From the NCBI GenBank assembly GCA_002049455.2, contig KV919076.1, forward strand, positions 24,152 to 88,151: DNA of 64,000 nt, read 5' to 3'. Under the pieces are notes generated by a model that saw only the letters and a program-made list of their open reading frames with translations, had not been told where the DNA came from and did not search any database. This DNA comes from Porphyra umbilicalis. Taxonomy: Eukaryota > Rhodophyta > Bangiophyceae > Bangiales > Bangiaceae. The position numbers and the translations under genes were made by a program. Below are positions 1-11,500 of this stretch, in pieces (the stretch's first letter is position 1; each line of letters starts with the position of its first letter).

Positions 1-2163
1 GGCGTGCCGTGGAGGCCACGAGCGCGGCTCTGGTGCCGCGGCTTGGGGCGGCTGGGAGCCCGCCCACGGCGTCACGCCGTTCCCACCCCGACGGCGAGCC
101 AACCGACCCCCACCGGCACCGCTCCCAAACCGCGCGGCACCGAGCCGTGGCGGGGCCCCCCAGCCTCTCGGGGCGGCGCGGCACGCCCCCTGCCACGGGC
201 GGTTGCGGCACCGACGCCGCCGCCCGTGCCTCATGGGCGGTGCGGCCGACCGGCCGGCCGGGGTGGCGGCCGCCAAACGGGCGGGCGGCGGCGCCGGCGG
301 GAGCGGCGGGCGGCCGCCGCAAGGGGCGGCCGTGAGCGGTGTCACACGAGCCTTCGCCCCCCCCCCCCTCGAGGCATGCGGGATGGTGCCGCGCAGCGGA
401 GAGGTGACACGACCACGTAGTCGGTCGCCCACCACTCGCGCAGATGGCGCACGATGTGGGGGGGGGGGGGAGCCCGTTGTGGCATCCCTCGTTCGCTTGC
501 ATCGTCGCCTCAGCGCGGGGGGGACACCTGGACTGGACCTTTGTCGCCAGCCCGTACGACCAGGGAGGGGGATATGCTTGGGCCCAGCCTGCCGTGCGCC
601 CGCCGCAGCCACGGTGGTCAGCCGTAGCACACGCACGGTTCGGCCACCCTGCGCTCAATGAGCCAGTCACAGCAGCGCAAGAATCTGAAAGAACGCACGA
701 GGGCGCAAACCAGAACCGCCACCAGCGCGCCCCAGGCCGCTCAGTTTCCGCCGCCCTGCCTGTGCCTGTTTCCCGTCCCCAGGTGGCAGCGGCACCGCGG
801 GGACCGAGGAGTGCCTGCGGGGCGGCGACGTTGCCGCCCGCCAAACGGGTGGCACGCGCAGCGTGCCGGGCGGTGCGTGGCGGCGTTAGCCGCAAAGAAC
901 CAGGGGCCCCGACCAGTCTCGACAGCCCGGCCGGTGCCTCACTGACTGTCGTGGCACTGTGCCGGCTGTGGCAGAGGGAGCAGCAGTGCCGCGCACGCTC
1001 ACCCGTCGACCGCTGGTCGCACGTCAGGGATTGGCCGACACGTGCTGTTCGTGCCGGCGGTGGCCTTCGCGAGATCCGTGTCGGGTCGAGTGCCACACGA
1101 GGGGCCGGTCAGGCGGCAGGGACCATGTCGTGGGGTGGCGTGGCCACACAAGGACGCCCGGCAAAGGACCGCGGAGGCCGCGGTGGTGGCGGTCACGTCC
1201 TCCGTGAAGCCGTCTGACGCGGGTGTGCAGCCGGGATTGTATAGGTCAGACTGACACTCCTCACCTGGCGTCGCAATGGACCAATGGATGGCAGTAAGGC
1301 AGGCACCACGTCTATGCCCCGGGATTGCCGAGCGTGTCTGACACGACTAGGCCAACGATTGAAGATTGGCAGGGCCCTATCGCCAGCCATTGGTGACGTG
1401 CACCCGTCTCGCTCGGCTGGGCAACCCATTGACGGGGCCAACAGGCGGGAGCTTCAGGCGGTTCGGTCCAAACAACCGAGTTGACGACGCGGTGACGGGG
1501 TGGACGGGGCAGATGTCAGATACCGAGGTGGCCCTCGGGAGCAGTGCACGCGATCATGGCAGTCGAATGACATCCCGAGAGCGCACAGACCGTGGCCTTT
1601 CACTTCCGCACGGCTGGACGTCCCGACGAGCTGCAAACCGGGACGGCTGGCACTGTGCCAGGTGCCGCCTGAAACAGGCACTGCAGCCGTCACTGTCACG
1701 ACCACGGTCCCAGTCACGACAGCGTTCGCGGTCAGTTCATTCGACGCACACTCTCGGCTGGTGCCACTGCGAACGTGGTTGCGAGGGGCGATCACTGACG
1801 CTTCGGTTGACGCGGGACTGAACTGACCCCAAGACTTACATCTCAGAGAGTACCGCACGTCGTGCACCAACAACCAATTTGCTCGGTTTGCCTCTCAAAC
1901 GAAAGATTGCCGAATACTGCCGCGAACCAGAGTTTCCGTGTGAAAGATGCAGTGCTAAACACATTCGCGACGCACCACAGCCAACTTTTGACAAGGGGAC
2001 TCTGCCGGCCGTGTGCCTACACTGAGCAGACACCCCGCAGGCAGGGCGCAGACGACTGTCGCAGAAGACGTATGCAAGCAAAACAGGGGACCGCGCCCGA
2101 CAAGCGAACTACACGTACGACACCCAGGTCCATCGTGGGCACAACGATCAGTGGGCACGATGA
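1..2163. other. Spacer, no gene recognised
   Basis: The first 700 bases are very GC-rich; the rest is more balanced in base composition. Open frames exist on both strands, but they are compositional (Arg/Pro/Gly-rich) or lack any family motif. A 16-bp imperfect tandem duplication (gtgggcac followed by a variable half) lies at about 2134-2165, beside the F-box gene stop. I see nothing else that I can support. Confidence 0.5.
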
Positions 2164-3870
2164 TCAACAGTCGTACACCTGCACCTCGGGACGAATGTCC
2201 CCGAAAGCGTTCAGCGCCGCGTTGATGGCCTCAGCCTCCTCGTCGTCTTCAACACCTGTCGTCACGCCCAGCGCGTGGAGGCGTGCCACATGCGCCATGC
2301 CGTACACGCCCGAGCTCACCTCCCCCGCACACTTTTCCAGACACACGTGCGCCATGGCCGGGCACTGGTGGGCGAGTGCAAACGCCAGTGCCGCGGCACT
2401 GCCCGGCCCAAAGGCGCCCCGCTCAATGGTCAGCGCCTCCAAGCGCGGCAGCGCAAGCAGCGCCACCTCGGTCGGCGGTAGGTGGAAGGCGCCCAAGCAC
2501 AGGCGCCGCAGCGCGGGGAGCGCCGCGAGCGCCGACAGGGCGGCCACCACCGCCGGCAACGGGTCAGAGGCCTCCCCCGCATCGACGGCGGGCGGTCGCT
2601 CAAAGTGGAAGGAGCGGAGGGTGAGGTCTGCCGTTTGATCGAGCGCGGCCCGCCACACGGACGGCTGCACGTGCGCAAAGTCGACGCCCGACAGCGACAC
2701 GCGTCGCGGGGAGCGGCCGCCGCCCGCAATGGCCGCGACCAGCCGAACGCCGAGGCGGTCCGTGGGGCCCTCGGGCAGCGTCAGCGCCTTGAGTGGGCAC
2801 GACCGACACAGGCCGGCGATGAGCCCCACACCACGGATGTGGCAGGAGCCGAGGTCCGCCCGCCCCAGTTCGGGCAGACGGAAGACGGGCGGGGGGTTGT
2901 CCCACCCCCGGACGCCACCTTTGTGCGCACCCCCTTTCGTCACGATGCGCAAGGTGTGAAGGTGCGGGAGCTCGCCGACGGCTTGCAAAAAGCGGGCGAG
3001 CGGGTGGTCCCCCACCAAGCCCAAACTCAAGCAGCACCCGCCCGACAGCCACAACACACGCAATGTCGACGACGAGCCCGCCAGGAGGCGAACCACCATG
3101 GCCCGCGCGTCCGTCTGGGCGCCCGTCCCAGCGCCAACATCGAGGGCGCCGAGCTCCACCCACCGCAGCGGGCGATACAGGAGCGACGACAGGGCGTCGG
3201 GCGCCACGGCGGCGCCCGCCCAGCGGACGGCGCGGAGGCGACGCGCGGCGGCGGCCGCCCGCAGCAGCTGGCCAAAGACAAAGCGCGGCACCCACGGGCG
3301 CGGCGTGGCACACTGCCGACCCGTCTCGTGGGCAAGGGTCAGCTCAAAGGTGTCGAGGCGGGCCAACTTTGGCAGCACTACCGCCAGCGCGGCGGACCGC
3401 TGCGCCAGTGCTTGGGCCACCTCGTCGGGCGCCACCAGCTCGTCTTTGTCCGCCTCTTCGTCGGCCTGTGGGCGGTACGGCAGTTGGTCCCTCAGCTCCA
3501 TGTGTATGCCCGTTGCGGCGTGAAGGAAGGCGTCCCGAAAGCGCCGACAGACAGTCGCCAACGGGTACCGGTCCGCCCACATCCACACGTTGAGGCATTT
3601 ACCAAAGCCAGAGAGGCGGTGATCGACAGCGCCATGGCGGGTCATCCTGTCTGGCCATGGCTCCGCGTCTGGCACGACGTCGCTACAAACGACAGGCGGA
3701 AACAGCAGGTGGCTAAAGACCAGTACAAGCAGGTCTTGAGGTAGGTCGAGCAGCTGCGCGTCGTCCACCCGAGGGTAGGGCTGACGTTGAGGAAACCCAC
3801 TGCCGTCGCGTGAGCGCTTTGGCGGCGGTGCCGCCGTCGTGAGGTCTGGTATGGAATCCATTGCAATCAT
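2164..3870 (-). CDS. F-box protein with leucine-rich repeat-like C-terminus
   Basis: Single-exon frame of 568 residues. I chose the ATG at 3870; a second in-frame ATG follows 9 bases later at 3861. The frame stays open further upstream but has no ATG there, only a GTG. An F-box begins near residue 43 (LLDLPQDLLVLVFSHLLFPP) and finishes with YPLATVCRRFRDAF near residue 105; about 45 residues are inserted between these halves. The rest has irregular Leu-rich strands, such as LHTLRIVTKGG, ADLGSCHIRGVGLI and ALTIERGAF, suggesting an LRR-like solenoid. By family knowledge, F-box proteins bind Skp1 in SCF ubiquitin ligases and use the C-terminal repeats to choose substrates. The substrate cannot be told from sequence. 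It lies tail-to-head with the m-AAA protease gene on the same strand, about 650 bases downstream of that gene's stop. Confidence 0.72.
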   Translation of the reverse strand: MIAMDSIPDLTTAAPPPKRSRDGSGFPQRQPYPRVDDAQLLDLPQDLLVLVFSHLLFPPVVCSDVVPDAEPWPDRMTRHGAVDHRLSGFGKCLNVWMWADRYPLATVCRRFRDAFLHAATGIHMELRDQLPYRPQADEEADKDELVAPDEVAQALAQRSAALAVVLPKLARLDTFELTLAHETGRQCATPRPWVPRFVFGQLLRAAAAARRLRAVRWAGAAVAPDALSSLLYRPLRWVELGALDVGAGTGAQTDARAMVVRLLAGSSSTLRVLWLSGGCCLSLGLVGDHPLARFLQAVGELPHLHTLRIVTKGGAHKGGVRGWDNPPPVFRLPELGRADLGSCHIRGVGLIAGLCRSCPLKALTLPEGPTDRLGVRLVAAIAGGGRSPRRVSLSGVDFAHVQPSVWRAALDQTADLTLRSFHFERPPAVDAGEASDPLPAVVAALSALAALPALRRLCLGAFHLPPTEVALLALPRLEALTIERGAFGPGSAAALAFALAHQCPAMAHVCLEKCAGEVSSGVYGMAHVARLHALGVTTGVEDDEEAEAINAALNAFGDIRPEVQVYDC

Positions 3871-4524
3871 GAGTGAGCCTGGTGGACAAGGGGGGGGGGA
3901 AGGAAACAAATGGGGAGCGGAGGATTCACGTGTGCGGGAAGGGGGGAGGGGTGGGACCACGAAGTGAATGTTGGCAGCCTCCTCCGCGTGAGCAATGGTG
4001 GTACGAAAGAGACGCGCAGCGGCTCGGCAGCTGGCTGATGCCGACGTAGAGGAGCGGAGACGCGGCAGAGGCCGGGTGCGGTGGCGACTGCGCGGCACAG
4101 GGGCGGCCAGAAGGTGGCGGTTCTGGCGAGTAAGATCACTGGCAAAGGCTGTAGCGCTGACAGAGGGGTGAGGAGGGGGTCGCCACAGCTGGCGCCACAA
4201 GCGATGCTCACCGCACACGGACTCGTGACGCTTCGCATCTCGCGGGGCCCCTGCATTCGGCGACGAGACGAGCGTGCACTTTAAAGCACGCGATCCGGCC
4301 ACGTCACGCCACCGCCACTAATCTGCCGGCACCGCCCGTTTCAGGACCGCCGTGGATGGTGCGACGAATCACTGAACATGACGTACCCAGCTCGTCACGG
4401 ACAAGGAGAAAAAGAGGAGCTCAGAGAACACGATCACGCTGCCTTGCAGTGGCCACACAAAGCCATTGGGGGGACCCGCGCGCCCAAATCTACATGGACC
4501 CCCCCCTGGATGCCAGCCCCCCCC
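3871..4524. other. Spacer between m-AAA protease stop and F-box start
   Basis: This stretch must hold the F-box promoter and the 3' end of the upstream protease gene, both on the minus strand. It is pyrimidine-rich on the minus strand just upstream of the F-box ATG. I see no TATA box or poly(A) signal clear enough to call. Confidence 0.4.
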
Positions 4525-7267
4525 CTACGCCAGCTCTGGAATCAGGTCCTCCTCCTTCTCAGCCTTTGGCTTCTTGGCCTTGCCCCGCCTCCGCGGCGCG
4601 GCGGCACCTGCCGCGTCCTCGTCCGCGGTCGGCCACGGGATTTCCCGCCCCTGCTCGTCGACGAGGCCGACGGGCGCACCGCCCGTCGGCGCCCCATCGT
4701 CGTCGGCGCCGCCGTCTGGGGGCTCCTCCCCCTCGCCGGTCGCGGCCGCCGCCCCCCCCGCACGCCCCGTGCGCGCCGCCCGGTCCATCTCAAACGCGTC
4801 CACGTACTCGTCGTACTCGACGGGCTTGCCATACTGCCGCGTACCGAGGAGCTCCACAAGGTCCTCGTGCTTAAGCACCTCCCGCTCGAGCAGGCGCGCG
4901 GCCAAGGCCTTGATGGCCGGCAGCTTCTCGGTGAGCAGCTCCATGCACCGCGCCTCAGCAGCGTCCACAATCTTGCGCGCCTCCTCGTCAATAAGCTCCG
5001 CCGTCTCCTCCGCGTAGGGCTTGTAGAATTGCGAGCCGCCGGCGGCGGCCGCCGCGGACGCGTCGGGGAAGTGGACGGTGCCGAGCGTCGAGCTCATGCC
5101 AAACCGGGTGATGAGCGCGTATGCGGCGCGGGTGACGCGCTCCAAGTCGTTTTCCGCCCCTGACGTGACCGACCCGTAGACGAGGCGCTCGGCGGAGCGC
5201 CCCGCCAGGGCCATGACCATAAAGTCCTCGAGCTGCGCCCGCGACTGCAACACCCGGTCCGGCGGCAGGTACTGAGCAAAGCCGAGGGCGGACGACCCGC
5301 GGGGCACGATGGACACCTTGAGGAGCGGGTCCGCGTGCTCCAAAAACCACCCGGCCACCGCGTGGCCGGCCTCGTGGTGGGCGACAATCTCCCGCTCCTT
5401 CTTGGAGACGACCTTGTTGCGCTTCTCCAAGCCGCCCATTACCCGGTCGGCGGCCGCCTCAAAGTCCTCCACCCGCACCGCCGTCTGCTCGTGGCGGGCA
5501 GCGATGAGTGCCGCCTCATTGCATACGTTGGCAATATCCGCGCCGGCAAAGCCCGGCGTTAGCGTCGCAAGCTTCTTGGCAATCGCGTCGAGGGGGGTGT
5601 CGACTTTGATGCCGTTCCGGTCGGGGGCTGCGTCGACGGTCGCTGACGCCGCCGCACCGGCTGCGCTGCCGCCCTCGCTCGTGGTGGCATCGTTACAAGT
5701 GTCGCTGCCGACACCCGCGTCTGCGCCGGCGCCACTTGTACTGGTGTTGACAGTGGCGTTGACCGCCGCAGCCGCACCCGCCGCCGTCGCGTCGCCCTGT
5801 TTGGCGGCCGCGCCCGGCACACCCGCCGGCGCCGCGGCGGCAGCCGCTGCCGCGGCGACCCCCGCCGGGTCGGCCAACTTCAACGGCCCGAGGTGGACCT
5901 TGAAGATCTCAAAGCGCCCCCGCATGTCCGGCTTGTCAATCGTAATCTGGCGGTCAAAGCGGCCCGGCCGCAGCAGTGCCTTGTCCAAAATGTCTGCGCG
6001 GTTCGTGCCCGCGAGCACGACCACCCCCGACGACGAGGAGAAGCCGTCCATCTCCACGAGCAGCGCGTTGAGGGTGTTTTCCCGCTCGTCAGACCCGCCC
6101 GAAAAGCCGCCCCGCCCCCGCGCGCGGCCAATGGCGTCAATCTCGTCGATAAAGACGATGCACGGCGCCGACGCGCGGGCGGTCGCAAACAGGTCGCGCA
6201 CCCGCGACGGGCCGACGCCGACAAACATTTCGATAAAGTCCGAGCCCGACATGGAAAAAAAGGGCACGCTCGCCTCCCCAGCCGTCGCCTTGGCCAGCAG
6301 CGTCTTGCCCGTCCCCGGGGGGCCGACGAGGAGGGCGCCCTTGGGGATCTTGGCGCCGAGGCGCGTGTACTTGGGCGCGTTTTGGAGAAAGTCGACAAAC
6401 TCCATGACCTCCACCTTGGCCTCGTCCAAGCCGGCGACGTCGGCAAACTTGGTCACCTTTTCCCCCGGCACGCCGGTGGCGCCCTTGCCCCGCACGACGA
6501 CGGGCTTGGCTTTGCCAACTTGAAAGATGCCGCCCGGCCCCCCGGGGCCGCCCATGCGGCTCACCGCCCCGCGGGCGACCATCAACACGCCGAGGCCGAC
6601 GAGGAGGACGGTGGGGAGGGAGGACTCGAGGAAATCCGCAAACAGATCCCGCTCCTGCACGTACGTGACCGGCACAAAGTCGTCGTCGGCAATGCCGAGG
6701 TCCTCCTGCGCGGCTTCGAGTTTGGCCTCAAACGCGTCGACCGACGCGATGCGGAGCTGGAAGGAGGGGGTGGCACGGCCGCCACCGCCAGCCATGGCCG
6801 CCGCCACCGCCGCCTCCACCGCCGGGTCGAGCCGCCCGTCCCCGACGACGCTGCCGTCGCCGTCTGCGCTCATCCCGCCGCCGCCGTCAAAGGCGCCGCC
6901 GCCCTCCGCGCCCGACGAGAGGGACATGCGGCCGTCTCCGGCAGAGCGGGACAGCAGCGCCGCGTCGGGCGGCAGCCGCTCGCCGACCATCGGTGAGTCC
7001 CGCAGGTACACCCGCGCGGTCGTGCCATTGACCACCTCGATGCGGTCGACGAGCCCTGGGTCGAGCAGCTGCCACACGAGCGCCTGGAAGGAGAGGTCGG
7101 GGGTGCGCTCCTTGCCACCCACAAGCAGGTTGCTCGCCGCAATGATGGCCGTGGTGATGCCGAGGGAGATGCGCCAGTCGGGGCCACCGCCGGGGGGCTC
7201 CTCCGCGGGGCCGCCCTTGGGGCCCCCGCCGGGCTTGGCGTCGCCCCCGCCGCTCGCGCCGCCGCTG

Positions 7268-7308
<41 letters not shown>

Positions 7309-7853
7309 GGTCGCCGTTCCCCCAACGCCCGACGGCGCGGCGCCGGCGCCCGCCCCCCCGGCCGCCCCCGGCTCGGCGCCTGCCGTCGGTCCCGGCCCCG
7401 TCACGCGCCCGCCAGCAGTCCCCGGATCGGGGGTGCCGACCCCCCCCCCCCCCGGCTCGGCAACGCCGCCGCCGCCCCGCGGGCCCGCCCCCGCCGTCGG
7501 CCCCGGGCCCGTCACCCCCCCGCCGCGCCCGCCGTCGGGTCGGGGGCGCCCGCCTCGATCCCCCCGCCGCCACGCGGCGCCGCACCGGGGGTGGTGTTGG
7601 GCACGCTCGCCCCAGGCGGGGTGCCGAGCGGCGCTGCCGGCGCGCCGGGGGCGGCGGGGCCGGGCGCGCCGGGGGTGGTCGGGCCGCCGGGCACGCCGGG
7701 TAGGGACGTGGACGCGCGGGTGAGGGAGGCGGCGGATGCCCCTGTAAGGGCGTACAAACGTAATGGCGGCCGCCGCCCGAGGAGACCGGCGAGGGTGGGG
7801 GGGGGGAGGGCCCGCAGGGGGGCCCCCCGCGCCGCCAAGTGCCGGAGCAGCAT
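4525..7853 (-). CDS. AFG3: Mitochondrial m-AAA protease (FtsH/AFG3 family), frame break near N-terminus
   Basis: Membrane-bound AAA+ zinc metalloprotease that degrades and processes inner-membrane proteins on the matrix side. Visible in order: an Arg-rich mitochondrial presequence ([16 protein letters not shown]); a Gly-rich linker; an FtsH extracellular-type domain flanked by two membrane segments ([13 protein letters not shown], and [15 protein letters not shown] after it); Walker A GPPGTGKT near residue 509; Walker [10 protein letters not shown] near 560; arginine-finger region [11 protein letters not shown]; zinc site HEAGH near 823, with an acidic third ligand in [29 protein letters not shown] and the [13 protein letters not shown] block fit the AFG3/Yta12 branch. 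Oddities: about 85 Ala/Gly/Thr-rich residues (5.62-5.88 kb) are inserted between the AAA core and its lid, and the ATG-bearing leader is one base out of frame with the body. The break lies at the seven-C run 7515-7521; the body frame itself has no upstream ATG. I read this as an assembly indel. SEC24 is divergent, 720 bp away. Confidence 0.95.
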
Positions 7854-8574
7854 TGCGGCGGTTCGCCGCGCGAGCGCCAGACGACAAACAAGATGACCAG
7901 CAACAGTAAGAGAGTGACTTTCAGCAGGGCGGAAAAGACAGCAGAGATGGGCGCAGGAGGACAGGCGCCAGGGTTCCGTGGCGCAGAGGTGCTGGCGGTT
8001 CAACAGCGAGAGAACTCAACTGCGGCGGTTGGTGGTGGAGGCGTGTTCCTGCGTCGACGCCAGCAGGGGGTTCCAGCCGCGGCGCATCCACGGCGGAACC
8101 GGCGTCCAGCTACTGATGGCGCCTCACCGAGGAGTTAGCTTCAGGGCTATAAGGGTGCTACTTTAGACTTACTTATACTTGATCTTGTCACCTTGTTGAT
8201 TGATGGGCCAACCAATCAAACGTCGCCGCCCTCAAATTGCCTCGCGCTTGCCACCGTCAGCAGCGCTGCGCGTGAAACCGCGGTGGCCTCCCGTCCTTTC
8301 GGCGCGGTCGTTCGCGGCACGCCCTGTTGCCGCTGCCCGGCGCGTCGTCATCGCCTACGTCGCGGCGCTGAGGGTGGAGGCTCTCGGGCACTACGCCTTG
8401 CTTGTGTACGAAGACCCGTCTGCTTCTTCCTTTCCTTTCTTTTTCCGCTCTCAAGGACGCTCCTACACTTGCCGCGAGAGCGGTCGCCCCGCCCTTGCCG
8501 TTGACCACGCTTCCTCGCCCTCCTCTTCCCCGGTGGCCGCGGCGGCGATCCGCTGCCCCCGCACCACCCTCGTC
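7854..8574. promoter_or_regulatory. Shared divergent promoter region of m-AAA protease and SEC24
   Basis: Head-to-head spacer of about 720 bp between two housekeeping genes. It is less GC-rich than its flanks around 8110-8200. A weak TATA-like string (tataagg, about 8149-8155) faces SEC24. The SEC24 frame stays open through part of this spacer, but that upstream part (Arg-rich, many Ser/Pro) does not look like SEC24. Confidence 0.4.
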
Positions 8575-11500
8575 ATGCAGGCGGGCCGCTACCCGAACGC
8601 GTCGCCGCAGGTGCAACCAGGCGTGCCAGGCGCGCCGCCACCGCGTCCGGGCGCGCCGGCGGGGACCTATCCTGGCGCCGGCGCGCCGCAGCCCGTGTCG
8701 CAGCCGCAGCAGCAGCCGCAGCAGCCGCAGCAGCCGCAGCAGGGGTATGGTGGCGGGCCTCAGTCGTTTAGCCGGGCGCCGCCAGCTACCGGTGGCGCGC
8801 TCGGGCCGCAACAGTATGGGCGGCCTGCGCCGCAGGCGGGGCCGCCTCAGTACGGCCGGCCGGCGGCGGTGCCGGGTCCGACGCAGTTTGGACGACCGCC
8901 GCCACCGGGGCAGCAGCAGCAGCGGCCACCGCCGCAGCAGCTACAGCAGCAGCAGCCGCCTCAAGGGACACGACCGGGCGCGCCGCCGGCAGCGGCCGGG
9001 CCCGCCGGCCAGCAGTTTGGCCGCGCTGCCCCGATGCGGCCCGGCGCCGGCTCCCCGCAGCAGCAGCCGTCGGCGCAGCCGCCCGTGTCGGCGGCGGGCG
9101 GCGCGCCCAACGGGGCGGCCTACCCCGGCGCGGGTGCCCCGCCTCCGGGTCGGCCCGCGATGCGGCCGCGCTACCCAGCGCCGGCCGCGCCTGGCGGCGG
9201 CGCGCCGCCCGCCATGCGGCCGCCGCCCGCCAACGCGGCGGCTGCGCCCGCCTCGGCGGCGCCGCCCATGTATGCCATGCCCCCACGCCCCGGCGCCGGT
9301 GGCGCGGGCGTCAATGGCCTCGCCGGCCAAGTCGGCGCGATGAACCTGCGGCAGGCGCCGCCGGCGGGCACGGCCACCGCCTCCCCAAATCAGCAGCCGG
9401 CAATGGCGCCGCCCGCGTATGGGCCGCCGCAGCCGGGGGGCGGCCCGCCGCAGGGCCCCCCTGCGGGCTCGCCCGCCCCGCCGCCGGCGCGGCTGGACCC
9501 GGGGGGTATGCCCCGGCCGAGTGCCCTCGAAGCGCCCTGTGGCGCGCCGCGGGAGCGCTTTGTCTACCCGATTCCGTCCGTGTCGCCGACGACGGCTATC
9601 CCGCCGCTCTCCAACGCCGACTTTGTGGCGGAGGATCAGGGCTCGTGCACGGTGCGATACCAGCGGTTGACGACCGGGTCGATCCCGGCCGAGCCGGCGG
9701 TTATGACCAAGTCCGCCCTGCCGCTGGGAGTTGTGCTCATGCCGTTTGCAGACGCGGCGATGGGTGAGGCGGCCATTCCGACGGTCGACCTCCCAAACGG
9801 CCCACTCCGCTGCGACCGCTGCCGGGCGTACGCCAACCCGGGTTTCCGCTTCACGTCGGCCGGCGCCAAGTACAGTTGCAACTTGTGTGGCTTCACGGGC
9901 GACACGCCGTCGGAGCATTATGCGGCGGTGGATCCGGCGACGGGCTTCCGGGCAGACGCGGCGACGCGGCCCGAATTTTACCGCGGCTCCGTTGATTACA
10001 TCGTCACCAACGACGACTATTGGACGCGCAAGCCGGCGGCGCCCCGGTACGTGTACGCGGTGGACGTGTCGCTCGGGGCGGTACGGTCCGGGCTGGCGTC
10101 TGCGGCGCTGCGGTCGATCAAGACCATCCTCACCTCTGCCGCACTGCCGGGTGACACCACCGCCCAGACGCCTGAGGGCGCGCCCTACACGGGCGCCCGC
10201 GTGGCCATCTTTACCTTTAGCACCGCGCTGCACTTTTTCGATGCCCGCACCGCAACCGTGTCGACGCTCATCGCGCCGGACATTGACGAACCATTTGTAC
10301 CGACGGGGGGCCACGCGCTCTTCCTCACGCCGACGCAAGGCGCTGCCGCCGTGGACGCAGCGCTTGCTGCCCACAACTTGGACAGGCCGAACGCCGCCGA
10401 CGGGGTGGCGTCTGACTGTGCGTTTGGTGCGGCCGTTGCCGCGGTGCAAGCTGCGCTCGGCGACACGGGCGGCAAAGCGTTTGTCATTGCCGCCTCGCTG
10501 CCGTCGACGGGCGTTGGCGCGCTCGAGCGCCGGGGCGGGGGTGCCCTGGGCGGCGGTGAGGAGCGTCAGGCGGCGCTGCTCAAGGAGGGCTCCCCGGAGT
10601 ACTCCAAGCTCGGCCTCGCGCTCGCCGAAACGGGCATCTCGGTCGACGTGCTCATTGCCCCGTCGACGCCGTACGTGGATTCGGCGACGACACTGCGGCT
10701 GCCGCGCGCGTGTGGCGGCCGGTCGCACCTGTTGCCATCCTTCACCGCCGCCCGTGACGGCCCGGCGCTCTTCCGCACCCTGTGGGCAGCGACCGTTTCG
10801 GTTCGCGCGTTTGACGCGTTGCTCCGCGTGCGCACAACGTCGGGTTTGGAGGCCGTCGGCGAATTCCTCGGCCACTTCGCGCGGCCGCAGCGTGGCGAGG
10901 ACGTGTCCGCGCCAGTGTTTGACTCGCAAGCGTGTTTGACGCTCGAGCTCGTCGTTGAATCCAAGCTCCCCAGCGCGGAGGGGGCGGCCAGCGGCGGCGG
11001 TGGCGGCGGCATGCGCAGCGCATTTGGCGGCGGGGGTGGCGGCGGCGGCGGCCCGCCGGCCAATAGCAGCGACGTGTGCGTGCAGACGGCGGTGCTGTAC
11101 ACGGACGTGGTTGGCCGGCGGCGGATTCGGGTACACACGACGTTTGCGGCGCGGGCGGCGAGCGTCACGGACGTCTTCCGACTGGCGGACGTGGATGCCA
11201 TCCTGTCACTCATGGCCAAGCGCGCCGCGTCGGCGGTGCTGGCCGGCGGCACTGCCCTGTCGGCCGCGCGGGCGGCGCTGATCAGCAAGGTCGCCCGCGC
11301 GCTGTTTGCGTACCGCAAGTATTGCACGACGGCGGCGAGCTCGGGGCAGCTGATCCTCCCTGAATCCATTAAGGTCCTCCCAGTCTACATTCTCGGCTTG
11401 ATCAAGTGCGCGGCGTTCCGCTCCACCGCCGCCACGGACGCAGTGTCGGTGGACACCCGTGCGCACGCGCTCTCCGTGCTCACGTGGCTCCCGCCGTCGT

